64,000 nucleotides of DNA, from assembly GCA_030141605.1 (NCBI GenBank), contig JAQGDQ010000625.1, forward strand, positions 15,001 to 79,000. Direction: 5' to 3'. The DNA comes from Tubiluchus corallicola. Taxonomy: Eukaryota > Priapulida > Priapulimorpha > Priapulimorphida > Tubiluchidae. The number at the start of each line of letters is the position of its first letter. Position 1 is the stretch's first letter. Made by a program: the position numbers and the translations under genes. The notes under the pieces were generated by a model. It did not search any database and had not been told where the DNA came from. It saw only the letters and a list, made by a program, of their open reading frames with translations. Positions 30,231-41,614 of this stretch are shown here, one piece after another.

Positions 30231-31619
30231 TCTAGCACAAATCCAGCTCTCTTGCCACGAAAAGATCATGCCACTCGACTAATTATTCAAAGAGTACATG
30301 AGCAACAGCTCCATAGTGGAGTATCACAGACATTAGCACAGCTGAGATGTGCATACTGGACACTCAAAGGTCGTGCGGCAGTACAAGAAGTAATTCAAGG
30401 ATGTTTAATCTGTAGACGTGCAAGTGGTCCACCATACAAAGCACCACCCATGCCTGGACTGCCACCAGCAAGAGTCAACAGAAACTTAGTATTTAGTCAA
30501 ATTGGATTAGATATGCTAGGTCCGTTTTGGATTAAAAACTTCACTTCATTGTCAGAAAAACATGAAGTCAAAAAGGTTTGGGCTTGCGTGTTTACGTGTA
30601 TGAGCACCAGAGCCGTACACTTAGAGCTTACAGAAGACCTTAGTACCGAGGAGTTTTTGTCATGTTTCCGCAGATTTGCAGCAAGAAGAGGTTATCCTTC
30701 GAAGGTCTTGAGTGACAATGCAGCACAGTTCAAACTAACAAAAACTGTCCTGGATAGAGCGTGGTCTCAAACTCTCCAAAGCCCTGATGTTTTAGATTAT
30801 GCAGCTCAGCATCGTATCAGTTGGGAGAACATTGTAGAGCTAGCTCCCTGGTTTGGAGGTTTCTATGAAAGGATGGTTGCTATGATAAAGTCAGCTCTTA
30901 AAAAATCAACAGGTCGACGTCTTCTGACTCGAACTCAGTTGGTAACGCTGCTGTGTGAAATCGAAGGCGTGATCAATTCTCGACCTCTCTGTTACGTAGA
31001 TCAGGATATCAATTCAATACGCGTCATAACCCCAGCTGATTTCATATCACTGAAAGGTGACCTTGGCACTTTATATTTAAAAGATGATGACGAGTACAAG
31101 CCGAATCAGCCAGACAATGCGGACAAGGTTTTGCAATGCTGGAAAAGAGGACAGATCATCTTGAATAAGTTTTGGGACATCTGGAGGAAGGAGTATGTGT
31201 TGTCAATGAGGGAGCGCTATAACAAACCAATCAAGCAATCAAGGTCAGCTCTAAATTCAATGCCTAAAATAGGTGACGTAGTTCTGGTTCAGGATGATCT
31301 TCCAAGGAGTCAATGGAGAGTTGGGAGGATACTTTCTCTAAAGCATAGCCATGATGAGATGTGCAGATCAGTTTCTGTGAGGCTACCTTCAGGCAATATC
31401 ATCAATCGTTCTATTACCCAGCTTTACCCCCTTGAACTGCCTGCAACACAGACCAGTATTACAGATGCCAAGCAGTACAAAACAGATAACACTACACGGC
31501 ACAAACAAATTAACACACCACAAATAGTTATAGAGCCCACTAATAAGCGATCAAAAAGAAAGGCAGCTGCGAAAGCTGGTGACAAAATTCGAGGGTGGGT
31601 CGAGGACCTAAATTTGTAG
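30231..31619 (+). pseudogene. BEL/Pao integrase and C-terminal domain
   Basis: Same frame as the reverse transcriptase, after one TAG. An HHCC-type zinc module is seen around HEQQLHSGVSQTLAQLR and GCLICRR. The DDE core shows IGLDMLGPFW, VLSDNAAQF and PWFGGFYERMV, so all three acidic residues are in place. The C-terminal domain, with DLPRSQWRVGRILSL and ITQLYPLE, is the small beta-rich module typical of Pao integrases. It ends at TAG 31617-31619, about 33 bp before the 3' LTR. Confidence 0.92.
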
Positions 31620-31645
31620 GTAGGCTGTTCATGGCATCTTCCCTC

Positions 31646-31652
31646 GGGGGAG
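31646..31652 (+). promoter_or_regulatory. Putative polypurine tract
   Basis: GGGGGAG directly abuts the 3' LTR, the expected position of the plus-strand primer. It is short compared with most tracts. Confidence 0.55.
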
Positions 31653-31937
31653 TGTGCTGACGCAATCAGAATGATCACGTGACCTGTGATTGTTCGGCGC
31701 GCACGAGTCTGCAGAAGACGAGGGGTACAAGAGCGGACATGTTGTTTAGATTACTAGTGTCGTTAGCGTCTTTAGAAATTGTAAAAAGTTTCGTTAGCGT
31801 CTTTGTTTGTGTAATACAGAAGATATCAATATACAAATTTTTGTGACAAGTCTTTACTGTTTTACGATTCTCGATTATACAAGTAAATTATAGATAATTA
31901 GACTGAAACTTGGGCGAAGTGACAGGGCATCGCCACA
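31653..31937 (+). repeat. 3' LTR of the BEL/Pao element
   Basis: 285 bp, matching the 5' LTR, followed by the second TATGG of the target duplication. Confidence 0.95.
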
Positions 31938-31942
31938 TATGG

Positions 31943-32550
31943 TGATGTGATTTGGAACCCAAATCGTCAAGACATGATAAGGAAAATTAAAAGTATACAA
32001 CGTCGAGCTACTAGACTTGTACCTGCCATTTCTTATTTACCATATGTTGCAAGACTTAGGATTCTGGGCTTTACAACTCTGAAGTACAGACACAAAAGAC
32101 AAGATTTAATCCAAACATTTCGTATCCTTAAAGGTATAGAAACCATCAACAGTGAAATATTTTTCCATCGACAGACATACCATGGTGCCAGAAGTCACTC
32201 CTACAGAATCAAGAAGAGAACAGTTCCCCAAAGGTGGAGTAGGAGGAGGTCCACATTTGCAAGGCGAGTAATTAATGAATGGAACACGCTGCCTGACGTT
32301 GTAGTTCAAGCCTCCAATCCTGCCCAGTTTAAGTCTCGTCTCGATAGATATTGGAAAAACAATGCTGAAAAATATATAGACTCCAGGTTGCCACAATGGC
32401 AACAAGAAACCCTGTGCTACGCTTCATGATCGCAGTGTCGCCACCTATTATGTTTATTTTTTATATTGATAAAGTAAACAAGGAAGAATGGAGAGGTTCA
32501 TAAGCTATTTATGCTTAACCTCTATCCTTCGACGGTAATGGTAATAATGC
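31943..32550 (+). mobile_element. LINE ORF2 remnant, right part, split by the BEL element
   Basis: The frame continues from 24866 as DVIWNPNRQDMIRKIKSIQR, then ATRLVPAISYLPYVARL, and ends with VINEWNTLPDVVVQASNPAQ before TGA at 32427-32429. This is the C-terminal part of a jockey/Rex-like non-LTR reverse transcriptase. A short 3' UTR ends near GGTAATGGTAATAATG. Without the BEL insertion the coding frame would be open across the junction. Confidence 0.88.
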
Positions 32551-32554
32551 ATTT

Positions 32555-33600
32555 AACATGAAAGATGCTTCCGTTCACAAAGCTTTGAACTTTTGAAACT
32601 AGGCATTCACAAGTCATTGCATTTATCAGTAATCAAGTATTTACTAATAAAATTCTCTGTGAAATTGTAGATAATTGTGACATACGCTGAGCTCAGACTG
32701 TAAATTATATCATATAATTATAATTGTGATTATCGGTAGCCCAATATTGATATTTATAGTTAGTCTTATGGATTTCGAGAGCTGTTTTCCGAGAAAAGTT
32801 GAATATTTTTTCTGCTTGTGGCAGGGGGAAGTTAATGGAACGCGTAACGAATGCGTGCATTGACGTCACGTTTACGTAGGTGCTCTGGGGAAGCCAACAA
32901 GCATCGAACAGAACGTGGATGAAAGGGCTTCTTTCAAGTATGACCTGATGACTTCCCATTTTCACTTCGTGTTTATTCCATTGCATCCACCATTATGGAA
33001 AAATTGTTTAGCAGACGCCTACGTTGTAGGAATCCGCAGAAAAATGACGTGGGTACAGAGGGGATTTGCTTTCATTAATTTTTGCTTTTTAATGATAATA
33101 GATCTAATTTTCTAAACTCTTGATTTATTATATAAAAAACTGCTACCTAGTTCGTGGGGAGACCTAGATGCTTGAAATAATTTTTTTTATTACATTGGAC
33201 TTTGATGATGTAAGTTTCAATGCTAAGAGCAGCAGCTCATAAACTATCAGGTAGTTTGATGGGTGACCAAAATAGCTAGTTAGAATTTGTGGGAATTCTT
33301 GCTGAGCATCTAGATGCTCTAGCAAATTAACAATTTGTGGCAGAGTGGTCGCCAGGTCAAACAAAATAGGTAGTATTAAGAAAAACATACAGGAACGATT
33401 AGAAGCATTGACAACAGTGGAAAAGCTTTGCAAACAGAGTACGGACGGACAGCCGACTTCTTTGTGATGAAGAGGCTCCAGGTTCGAGTCTAGTCTGAGA
33501 AACTTTTCACCGCTTTTTTTCGCGCCAATAATATTAGTGTGAATGAAACATTCATTAACATTATTAGAAGCAGCAAAATAGTTTGTAGTTGATTTTATTA
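32555..33600. other. Intergenic DNA, no gene seen
   Basis: AT-rich. The phrase CTCCAGGTTCGAGTCTAGTC near 33478 resembles a tRNA B box, but no convincing A box or cloverleaf is present. Confidence 0.4.
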
Positions 33601-33626
33601 TTCTGAAACAATATTATCAACGTGCA

Positions 33627-34265
33627 ATGGCCGCGCAAGTTTTCAATAGTTTCAACTCTGCACGTATGACGGAAGTAACATTGATTGAAGCACACAAAGA
33701 ATATTTTACTCTGCTTTTTATATTTAAATACATTAACAACATCAGCAAACCATTCCAGAATAACAGATTTACCTTTTTTCCAAATCCTATAGTTAATTCC
33801 AGAACAAGCAATCTAAAACAAATTAGGACAAATACCCACTATGGAACGAATTCCGTAATCAAACAAGCAATTCTACTTTGGAATTCTCTACCATTACAGG
33901 TTAAACAAATCAAGTCCCTATCAGCATTTAAAACAAAATTAAAATCACTAATATTAACCAGATATGAAATACCATCACACCAGTACGACAACATACACAC
34001 TAATTCAGAATTTATATATCCACGGCCATATTAATTAAATCATAGTTTTTTTCATTTTTTGTGCATAGTTGTAAATATGTTTGATTTTATTCGTCGTTAC
34101 TTTCCATTACTGCACAATAGTTTAGATTGCACTGGCGCATTTGCCTTTAGCAGCGTAAGTTTTTATTAACTAACACTGATTGATCATCTCTGTAAAGTTT
34201 TTATCAGTGATTATCAATGTATTTTAATGGCAAAAAAAGATTATTATTATATATATATATATATA
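33627..34265 (+). mobile_element. LINE ORF2 C-terminal remnant with 3' UTR
   Basis: The open frame 33627-34034 carries the family-typical end: TNTHYGTNSVIKQAILLWNS, then LPLQVKQIKSLSAFKTKLK. The 3' UTR ends AATGGCAAAAAAAGATTATT and runs into an AT dinucleotide tract, matching the tail of a similar fragment near 14145. Only the last part of the protein is left. Confidence 0.75.
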
Positions 34266-34726
34266 TATATATAACAATTATTGAGTAGTAAGTTGGCAAA
34301 TGGTGCAGTTTGTTCACTGTAGGATACCTGTTCTGTTACGCCTTCTCATATTTTTCTCGCTGAACGTTCCTCGATGCAGAACGGCTGCTTTAAGCTTAAT
34401 TTTTCCTCTGAGCTGCTTCTCAGTGGTATTTTTGCCCGAAGGTTGTTTTATTGTTAATTACAACCTCCCTTATTTCAAGAAAAACGTTAAAAAAGATTGC
34501 TATTTGTCACTAACAACTTTTGATACGAAAATTTCATTTGTGAAAAAATTATTATTTTCACTTATCTGCAACAGCAAACAGCTAGTTCCTCCCCCTGAGT
34601 GTCTCGAGTATCTTGTTAGTCATAAAAGAGAGTCATAAACAATAGTAATCCCTGAGAAATATACTTACAATAATTACATGGTGTCACTTGTAGTCACATA
34701 TAATTCAATAACTAATTAGGATCTTA

Positions 34727-35683
34727 TCACCTGCCCGCTTTTACGTCTTTGCGGATAAACACCACATCTAAACCATCAACATCATCACCAGGTGGAAGAA
34801 TACCTGCTTCATTATAGAGACTGGTGCTTTGAAAAAACTCTCTGAGTCCACGTAATTTTAACAGCGTCTCTTTTTCCAAGATTTTCTCGCCATCGAATTG
34901 ACGATATTCCACGCTGATGACGTCAATGATCAACTTCCGGTATGGAATCGTTTTCAAAACGCTCAACTCTGTGCCTTCAACATCCAGGGAGAAGTAATCA
35001 ACGTGACTGCAGTTGAGAGCTAATGCAATAGAATATAAAGGAAAGCACTGGACTATTTGACTTCGAGAGGAACCTCTTTGGTTGAGCCATTTTTCGTGAA
35101 TTTTATCATTATTGCCGGTCATGCTGGTGAGTAAATCGTCAATTCTGAAACTCGGCTTTGATGTTTTATTGGACGAGCTGAGACATGCGTTCATGGTATA
35201 TGCATGGCGATTGCGTTTCAAAAGTTTACTAAACAGTACCGGGTTGGGCTCCACTAGGAGACCTGTCCATCCATAATTCATCTCCAGGTAGCGCGTGTTG
35301 GACAGTTTTCCATCAGCTGCTCCACATTCTATGAAGAACCCATTGATCTTATTACCAAGCAAATTGCTTACGAATGTCGCTTGGCCTTCTTGAGACACAT
35401 CTACGGGTCTAAACCTGGGCGCGATCTTTGAAGGTCCAATCAGCCACTGATCCTTGATGTGGTCGATGAGAGTTTCATCTTCAGCTGTTGCGCCGCCATT
35501 TTGAATTCTGTAAATTTCGTCTGCAGAGAATCTCGCTAACACAGTTGATGGATATTGGATTTGTAGTTCATTAACACCACCGTAATTGAAGTTTTTAACC
35601 CATGGATATGCAAGAAATAAAATTGTCACGTATGATAACAGGAACAGAAATTTGTGGCTTTTGCTCACAAGTTTGATAATCAT
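34727..35683 (-). CDS. FkbM-family methyltransferase with N-terminal membrane anchor
   Basis: A 318-residue protein. A short basic N-terminus is followed by a hydrophobic anchor (about residues 11-30, KFLFLLSYVTILFLAY), as in type II membrane proteins. The core is an FkbM-type (Methyltransf_21) Rossmann domain: FFIECGAADGKLSNTRYLE (SAM-binding loop, about residues 115-135), LLVEPNPVLF, and DYFSLDVEGTELSVLKTIP. Animal relatives include Drosophila Star-like proteins; the substrate is not known and I do not assign one. The start is fixed by two in-frame stops just upstream. A splice acceptor (GAATTTCAG) 33 bases before the ATG suggests a 5' UTR intron. The coding region is intronless although neighbouring genes are intron-rich. 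A very short upstream ATG frame (5 codons) begins at that acceptor. Confidence 0.88.
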   Translation of the reverse strand: MIIKLVSKSHKFLFLLSYVTILFLAYPWVKNFNYGGVNELQIQYPSTVLARFSADEIYRIQNGGATAEDETLIDHIKDQWLIGPSKIAPRFRPVDVSQEGQATFVSNLLGNKINGFFIECGAADGKLSNTRYLEMNYGWTGLLVEPNPVLFSKLLKRNRHAYTMNACLSSSNKTSKPSFRIDDLLTSMTGNNDKIHEKWLNQRGSSRSQIVQCFPLYSIALALNCSHVDYFSLDVEGTELSVLKTIPYRKLIIDVISVEYRQFDGEKILEKETLLKLRGLREFFQSTSLYNEAGILPPGDDVDGLDVVFIRKDVKAGR

Positions 35684-35716
35684 TCTCCGTTAAGTAACTT
35701 ATATGAGGTGTGTCAT

Positions 35717-36480
35717 CTGAAATTCAACGCAAAAAACCAAGCCGTGAGATATGAAATCTTTTAACAACTATCGCCTGTTTATAATTATAATAATATTAAG
35801 CCCACAAGTCATCAGGTCTGTAGTAGAATTATTAGAATAATAATAATATAATCTCAGTCTTACCAACTACCTATAATTCGTTATGAAGTAATACAGTTCG
35901 TCTAAAGTAGTACAATTCGCTACACAGTTGAGTATTTACGCCTACAGACTAGTAAACTTACATGGACGCCAAGCATTTGAAGAAGAGAAATTTTATGCAT
36001 GTTATAACATGCTTTAGCTGTTTTTAATGTCCTGACAAATTATACACTTAATCAGACCTTCAAGCCAACGATACAACAGTCAAAATATGAAATTGCCAAA
36101 TTAACATCATTCTATGAAGTTAACTGCTAAAAACTAATAAAGCTTTCGAAATTTTAAGCATTTAAAACTACAGCTTTTATAATGTTATAACATAAAACTA
36201 AAATATCTTTAAAGAATTTAAAACAGGATTAATTTTAATTTTAATTCTGTTTCTCATGACACACGTAGCCACAGTCAAGGTTTAACAATCCTTACGCACA
36301 ATTGTTGTAAAACAATTAACTAAGAATTGTTGTTTATTGAAAATTTAAGGTACAGTAAGTTATTATTACTTACACCGGTAATTATTACCTGAACTGTAAG
36401 CCACTTCATTCAGCTAATGCAGCTCTTTTTTGACATCAAATTTTCCAAATGCTGTATATCGTTCCCCACGCATAGGCCTA
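35717..36480. other. Upstream region of the methyltransferase gene
   Basis: AT-rich, with no second coding exon recognised. It may hold the 5' UTR intron and promoter of the minus-strand methyltransferase gene. I cannot place the first exon. Confidence 0.35.
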
Positions 36481-36489
36481 ATAGGCTTA

Positions 36490-37165
36490 CCTACTTGCCG
36501 ATTATACGCAAAAACTTCTACACAACTTACCTTCCGGTTACTACATAGTTTAAACGAATTCCATGCAGCACATTTGTATCGTCCAACATTGATACAATAT
36601 ACAAACTACTTGCGCGCTTATACGCAAAAACTTCTAACAACTTACCTTCTTGTTACTACATAGTTTAAACGAATTCCATGCAGCACATTTCTATCGTCCA
36701 ACATTGATACAATATACAAACTACTTGCGCGATTATACGCAAAAACTTCTAACAACTTACCTTCTTGTTACTACATAGTTTAAACGAATTCCATGCAGCA
36801 CATTTCTATCGTCCAACATTGATACAGTATACAAACTACTTGCGCGATTATACGCAAAAACTTCTAACAACTTACCTTCCTGTTACTACATAGTTTAAAC
36901 GAATTCCATGCAGCACATTTCTATCGTCCAACATTGATACAGTATACTAACTACTTGTGCGATTATACGCAAAAACTTCTAACTTACCTTCCTGTTACTA
37001 CATAGTTTAAACGAATTCCATGCAGCACATTTCTATCGTCCAACATTGATACAGTATACTAACTACTTGTGCGATTATACGCAAAAACTTCTAACAACTT
37101 GCCTTCCTGTTACTACATAGTTTAAACGAATTCCATGCAGCACATGTGCATCGTCGAACATTGAT
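36490..37165. repeat. Minisatellite, unit about 116-118 bp, about 6 copies
   Basis: The phrases TTATACGCAAAAACTTCTA, TACTACATAGTTTAAACGAA and ATCGTCCAACATTGATACA recur at steady spacing. The copies differ at few positions (CAATATACAAAC versus CAGTATACTAAC). It lies 0.8 kb upstream of the methyltransferase start. Confidence 0.93.
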
Positions 37166-37481
37166 GCTTCACAAAGTACAAGCGAAAAACAGAAGCGCAC
37201 TTTTCATCGTTTTTTTCACATTGAACTAGGAAGGATATTCACCCCACAGGAAAACACGCTTCACGCTTATTTACTCTGTTCTGTAGAGCTTGCTAAAGCG
37301 AAATACTTAACAATGCTACAGACCCAGTAATTTTACTAGTAACGCTACACAGACGCACAAAAGCATGGTAGAACACCGGGGATTTACATAGTGCTACCGA
37401 CAACTATACAGGATGATGTTTAAAATGTTTATCCAATTATTTCACTATTCTTATCTCCAATTATGAACCTATTTTCAAACA

Positions 37482-37685
37482 CGATTTAACGCAGCGTATG
37501 GCTTAAATACCTTACAGCACAGTGGAGTTATTTTGTGGAATAGTGTACCCAATACAATCATTTCCTCTCCTTCTTTACAAATAGCTACCAAACAATATAA
37601 GATATTTTTACTTAGTAAATATTCATTGGCGTGTAAAACCAGAGGTTTTTTCTCTTTTTTGTGCACGTGTGTCTTTTTGCACTAA
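37482..37685 (+). mobile_element. LINE ORF2 C-terminal remnant
   Basis: The plus-strand frame reads GLNTLQHSGVILWNSVPNTI and then LQIATKQYKIFLLSKY, the usual 'ILWNSLP...F...K..LL' end of non-LTR reverse transcriptases. It ends at TAA 37683-37685. The open frame on the other strand over the same DNA is a shadow. Confidence 0.7.
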
Positions 37686-37944
37686 TGTTTTTCTTTTACT
37701 AATAGGTACCATTACGACCTTTGTTACTTATTAGTAAAAGGTATAAATCAATTTAAATGAAATTATTCATTCATCGCAGCCTATATCAAAATCGTAATTA
37801 TATATTATGTTTTCCTTATGTTTCCTTGCTATTATTACATCATTTACTTTATTTCAAAATTATTTCAATATTTACATCAAAATCGTAATTACATATTATT
37901 TTTCCCTTATGTTTCCTTGCTATTATTACATCATTTACTTTATT

Positions 37945-38100
37945 ACATCAATTTCATTGAGTCATCTACAAAAGCACGCATAACTTTAATAATTTTTTCA
38001 TTAAAGTAAGGTGAGTGTGTTAATGACCGTATGGTCGTACACTCACCTCACACTACTCAAATCATTTTATTTATTGTTTATTTATGTGTTTGATATTGTA
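37945..38100 (+). repeat. Dispersed repeat with nested hairpin, copy 2
   Basis: Reverse complement of 17130-17300. The nested palindrome at 38010-38047 (GGTGAGTGT ... ATGACCGTATGGTCGT ... ACACTCACC) is preserved. A preceding direct duplication (about 37790-37945, ATTATTACATCATTTACTTT twice) may belong to the same element. Confidence 0.75.
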
Positions 38101-38104
38101 GTTT

Positions 38105-38838
38105 AATGTGTGAAATAAAGACAGCGATGTGATTACGGCAGTATGATCAAGAAAATAAGGACAATCATGGACGCCCTTATTTAAGGCAAGGAGAGACAAA
38201 CTCTTATGGCGATGATTAAACGCTTTAATTCGAACAATTGCGAATTTAAATTTCAAACATCTCAATGAAATTAAAGGTGTAAGCCTAGCCGTAGGGGGGC
38301 GTATCAAGACATTACGACATCCTAGGCTGATAGTTCAGTCTCGCCTGTCAAGGTGGCGTTAATTTATGCGGCTGTTTTTAGGTCTCTTGAGCCACTCAGC
38401 TTTATTATTTGTAGTTTAAGCATATTAATTTTTCTTGTTGTTTTTATTTCAGCTATGTTATAAATTTCTATTTGTAATTTGTATTTTGCTGCGTGAAAAT
38501 GAAGTAACTTGAACTTATCTCTATTATGGATATATATTGCTTATATATGAAGCGCAATATACATATGTTTAGCATAATTGTTTATGATACATCAGTAGCA
38601 TTATTACTTACTACTTACGCGGACATTATTAATTGCATAATATGGATAATTTGCATAGCCGTTTTATACAAGCAGGCTGCACAACTGTTTGTGGTGCAGT
38701 ACTTTTTATGTAGCGCTTATGTAAACGCGGATTCAGTAACAGCTTGTGGTGTGTTATGAAATACTGGTTTTATATAAATTCAAAAATTCAAGAGTTTTCC
38801 AAGGAGAATAACAATTGGTGCTCCTGGTGCACCTCAAA
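38105..38838. other. Intergenic, nothing certain
   Basis: It may include a LINE 3' UTR (GCCTGTCAAGGTGGCG, then GAGCCACTCAGCTTTATTAT). The 77-codon frame at 38526 looks like chance. Confidence 0.3.
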
Positions 38839-38839
38839 G

Positions 38840-39480
38840 CAGGGCCGGAACTAGATGTGGCAAGCAGGGGGGGGGCACACAAATTTTCTGGGAGGACGAG
38901 GTATCCGAAGTGGTTAAATAATGGTTAAGCCAATTTTTAACCCCTTTTATACTGCATGCAGGGCTATAATTAGCATGTGTGTAGGAAGGCGTAGCGGACA
39001 GAGCAATAATGAGAAAATTAACTCTCAGTTAACCTAACGTTATTAACGTGCCTCTAACTAAATTGTTATTTACAGAAATTCATCACACACAAGTTTTAAG
39101 AAAATAATACGCAGGAAATAAAGTCAAAATGAAATGTGGAACGATACTTCCTTGGACAAAAAAGTCTAGTTTTCAAAAAGTCTCAAATTTCGGCATGGTA
39201 CCGCTGCTACACCAGCATCCTATAGTTGTGCCCTCAGACCTGTTGGCCTGTGTGTAGAGCCTGTGACTGTGTGTGGTCCCTGTAGGCCTACACTGTGATA
39301 GGCACCTCTATGCACACTGAGTTTTGTCTGCACGCACACTGAAGCTACCAAACATTTTTTTACCTAATTCTAATTCATATTGAAAATGATTACATGCGAA
39401 CTGCAATTTCACTGCAAAAAAATTATTTGTCCGATTTTGCAGGGGGGGCGCCTCCCTCGCTCCCCCTAGTTCCGCCCCTG
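38840..39480. mobile_element. hAT-like element family B, copy 2 (longer, inverted)
   Basis: The left end is CAGGGCCGGAACTAGATG and the right end is CCCTAGTTCCGCCCCTG. Flanking 8-mers are CCTCAAAG and CCTCAAAA. Outer parts match the copy at 19782 in reverse orientation. An inner block of about 210 bp (39113-39330) is missing from that copy and could be a relic of a longer parent. Confidence 0.9.
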
Positions 39481-39489
39481 CCTCAAAAT

Positions 39490-40795
39490 TTGGTGCACCA
39501 GACCACAAGCTAGTTAGCTATTAGTAAATACGTCACTTGACCTAGGCCTATGCTTAGGCAAAGTCTTCCTCAAATATTTCTTCTTTGTAAGTAGGAATTG
39601 CACAAACAGTTACCGACAATGGATGACTGGTAATTAAGTTTAATTAGGATTGCCTTGTGTTCTAGGAACCAAGTTCATGGGCGAGTGAAATAAATGAGTG
39701 GTCACTTTTCTTGTCTGGTTAGTAACTGTGTGAGACCATCAGAAAACTTGTAAAATATGCTTTATTCTGCCATCAAATGTTCATCTCCCAGCTGAGGAAG
39801 AATGTCCAAAGGTGCCCAAAACACTCTGCCGGGAGAATGTCTCATCTTAGAAAAGTATGCACAGTAATTAGCTAGGGTCCAGTCCTGCCACGATAATTAA
39901 AATAAGCCCTGCACTGAGCTACCGCTTGCTGTGTACTGAATTGTTTAAAAACAACTGCATTTTTCTCAAACTTCCAGTCCTTTGCTGGTGTGAACACAGC
40001 TTTATAATCAGTCAGTACAATTCGGTGAATTGACATTGCAGGCTGTCGTCATCATTTCATGTGATATGGTAGTTTAGAGTTTGTGCTGTGCTGCCACCTA
40101 TTGTCAGCGTTTCAAACAAATGGTAAGAAAATGGCATTTCTTAGTAATTTTCAAAGTAACAGACGAAGCAAAATTCGGGTATGTAAGGTGTAATGAAACT
40201 AGAGTGGTGACCATTTATTTATGTACTGATAAAATCTACCAACGCAATATTAACTCAATTATAACTATTCATGCTACAGCAATTAATAATTTATCATGAC
40301 TGCAAAAATGTTTATATCAACATAAAGTTAAGTTTATTAGTACTGAATTCTGTACAGCATTTACACGCGCAGCAAATTATGCACTAACTGCAAATACGTT
40401 AAACTGCATATCTACAAATTTTTATCCGTACACAAACGTACCAAAAAGCATACTACAACGTACTATAACAACAAATAAAATAGCAATACATCTTGAGTAG
40501 CAGTTTCATCAATATCAAACTATTGACTAACATTAACACCAAGGCAGTGTGTAAATAATTATCACTGACGAATATCGTCAATCGTCATCATCATTACCAT
40601 CCTCACTATCAAAATTCACACAATACAGCAGCAAGCTAGAAAATTAAGCATTAGAGGTGTGTACAAATCTAAACGGATGAACTAGGTAGATGAAAATTGA
40701 ACTTATCATAGCTAGTTTAATAATTACCTGCAGAAAAAGAGCAACAGAGCAGAAAAATCATCACCAGTTAGAAAATCATAAGCAAAATAAATCTC
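39490..40795. other. Intergenic, no gene recognised
   Basis: AT-rich sequence with stops in all frames apart from short chance frames. No repeat boundary is visible to me. Confidence 0.4.
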
Positions 40796-40800
40796 TACAC

Positions 40801-41301
40801 CAGGGGTGTGCAAATTGCGACCCGCGGGCCACTTGTGTCCCGCCGAAAGAATTTGTGCAGCCCGCGAAGAGATTTGTCAACCTAATGAAAGTGTGGCCAA
40901 GGCGATTAATTGAGTGTATCCAGCTGAAGTCCGTGCCACGATCCCAAAGATAGTGCGGGTAGTTTTTTCTACTAGATCAGATGCCATTAACCCTTACAAG
41001 ATGGTTGTAGCTTAATGTCACTGTACTACACAGACTGTGTGATACACATTACTAATATGCATTGTAATGAAATTACCACTATCTGTCCTGAAAGTAGAAA
41101 TATATGGTTTGTAATATAAATTTTAATAACTTCTAAAATAGTTTCTTGAGTGTTGTACTAATGATGTACGCAGGTCGGATGCAAAAAAAATCGTTATTAG
41201 GCCTTTCTGTACTTGGCTCCTTGATCAAACTGCCTGTGGCCTGTGGCAACTGTGGGCAAGTTTAATGTGGCCTGGCTAGTCAGATAATTTGCACACCCCT
41301 G
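40801..41301 (-). mobile_element. hAT-like MITE family A, copy 3
   Basis: Ends are CAGGGGTGTGCAAATTGCG and ATTTGCACACCCCTG. Flanking 8-mers CTCTACAC and ATCTACAC match at 7 of 8. The interior is the reverse complement of copies 1 and 2. This copy keeps the CCCGCGGGCC subterminal palindrome. Confidence 0.92.
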
Positions 41302-41614
41302 ATCTACACTGATATTAATTTTTTCCTCATAAAAGCAACTCTTTTTATTCTAACCACCACAATCTAAAAATCCTAAGTTCTAAAGAGTAAAAGAATTAAT
41401 ACAAACTTAGCAAAATCAAAAACAAAAATTAGTCAGGTCTCATTTATAGTGAACTCTCACTCGTGTGCAACACATAATCGATTAATTTGTATTTTAGTAC
41501 TAACTGCCAGATGTTTACATCCTTATAAATTGTAAAAACTTGCGAATGAAAGAAATAACAACTGAAAGAAGCGATAGGCAATTTACTGGAAAAAGTACGA
41601 AAACGAAAAGTCGG

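Larger units (their letters stand above)
24867..31937 (+). mobile_element. BEL/Pao LTR retrotransposon, complete ends, broken coding region
   Basis: A 7,071-bp element. Direct repeats of 285 bp at 24867-25151 and 31653-31937 read as identical, each starting TGTG and ending CACA. The flanking 5-bp duplication is TATGG (24862-24866 and 31938-31942). Coding order is Gag (Pao-type), zinc knuckles, aspartic protease, reverse transcriptase, RNase H, integrase and a C-terminal domain, which is diagnostic of BEL/Pao. The reading frame is broken by frame changes at about 26209-26306 and 26919-26940. In-frame stops lie at 26806 (TAA), 27453 (TAA) and 30228 (TAG). Matching LTRs indicate very recent insertion, so the breaks probably pre-date insertion, with mobilisation by another copy, unless they are assembly errors. 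Confidence 0.95.

Noticed and set aside
33440-33520. Possible tRNA gene around CTCCAGGTTCGAGTCTAGTC
   Set aside because: Only a B-box-like word is seen; no A box, no cloverleaf. At best an old SINE trace.
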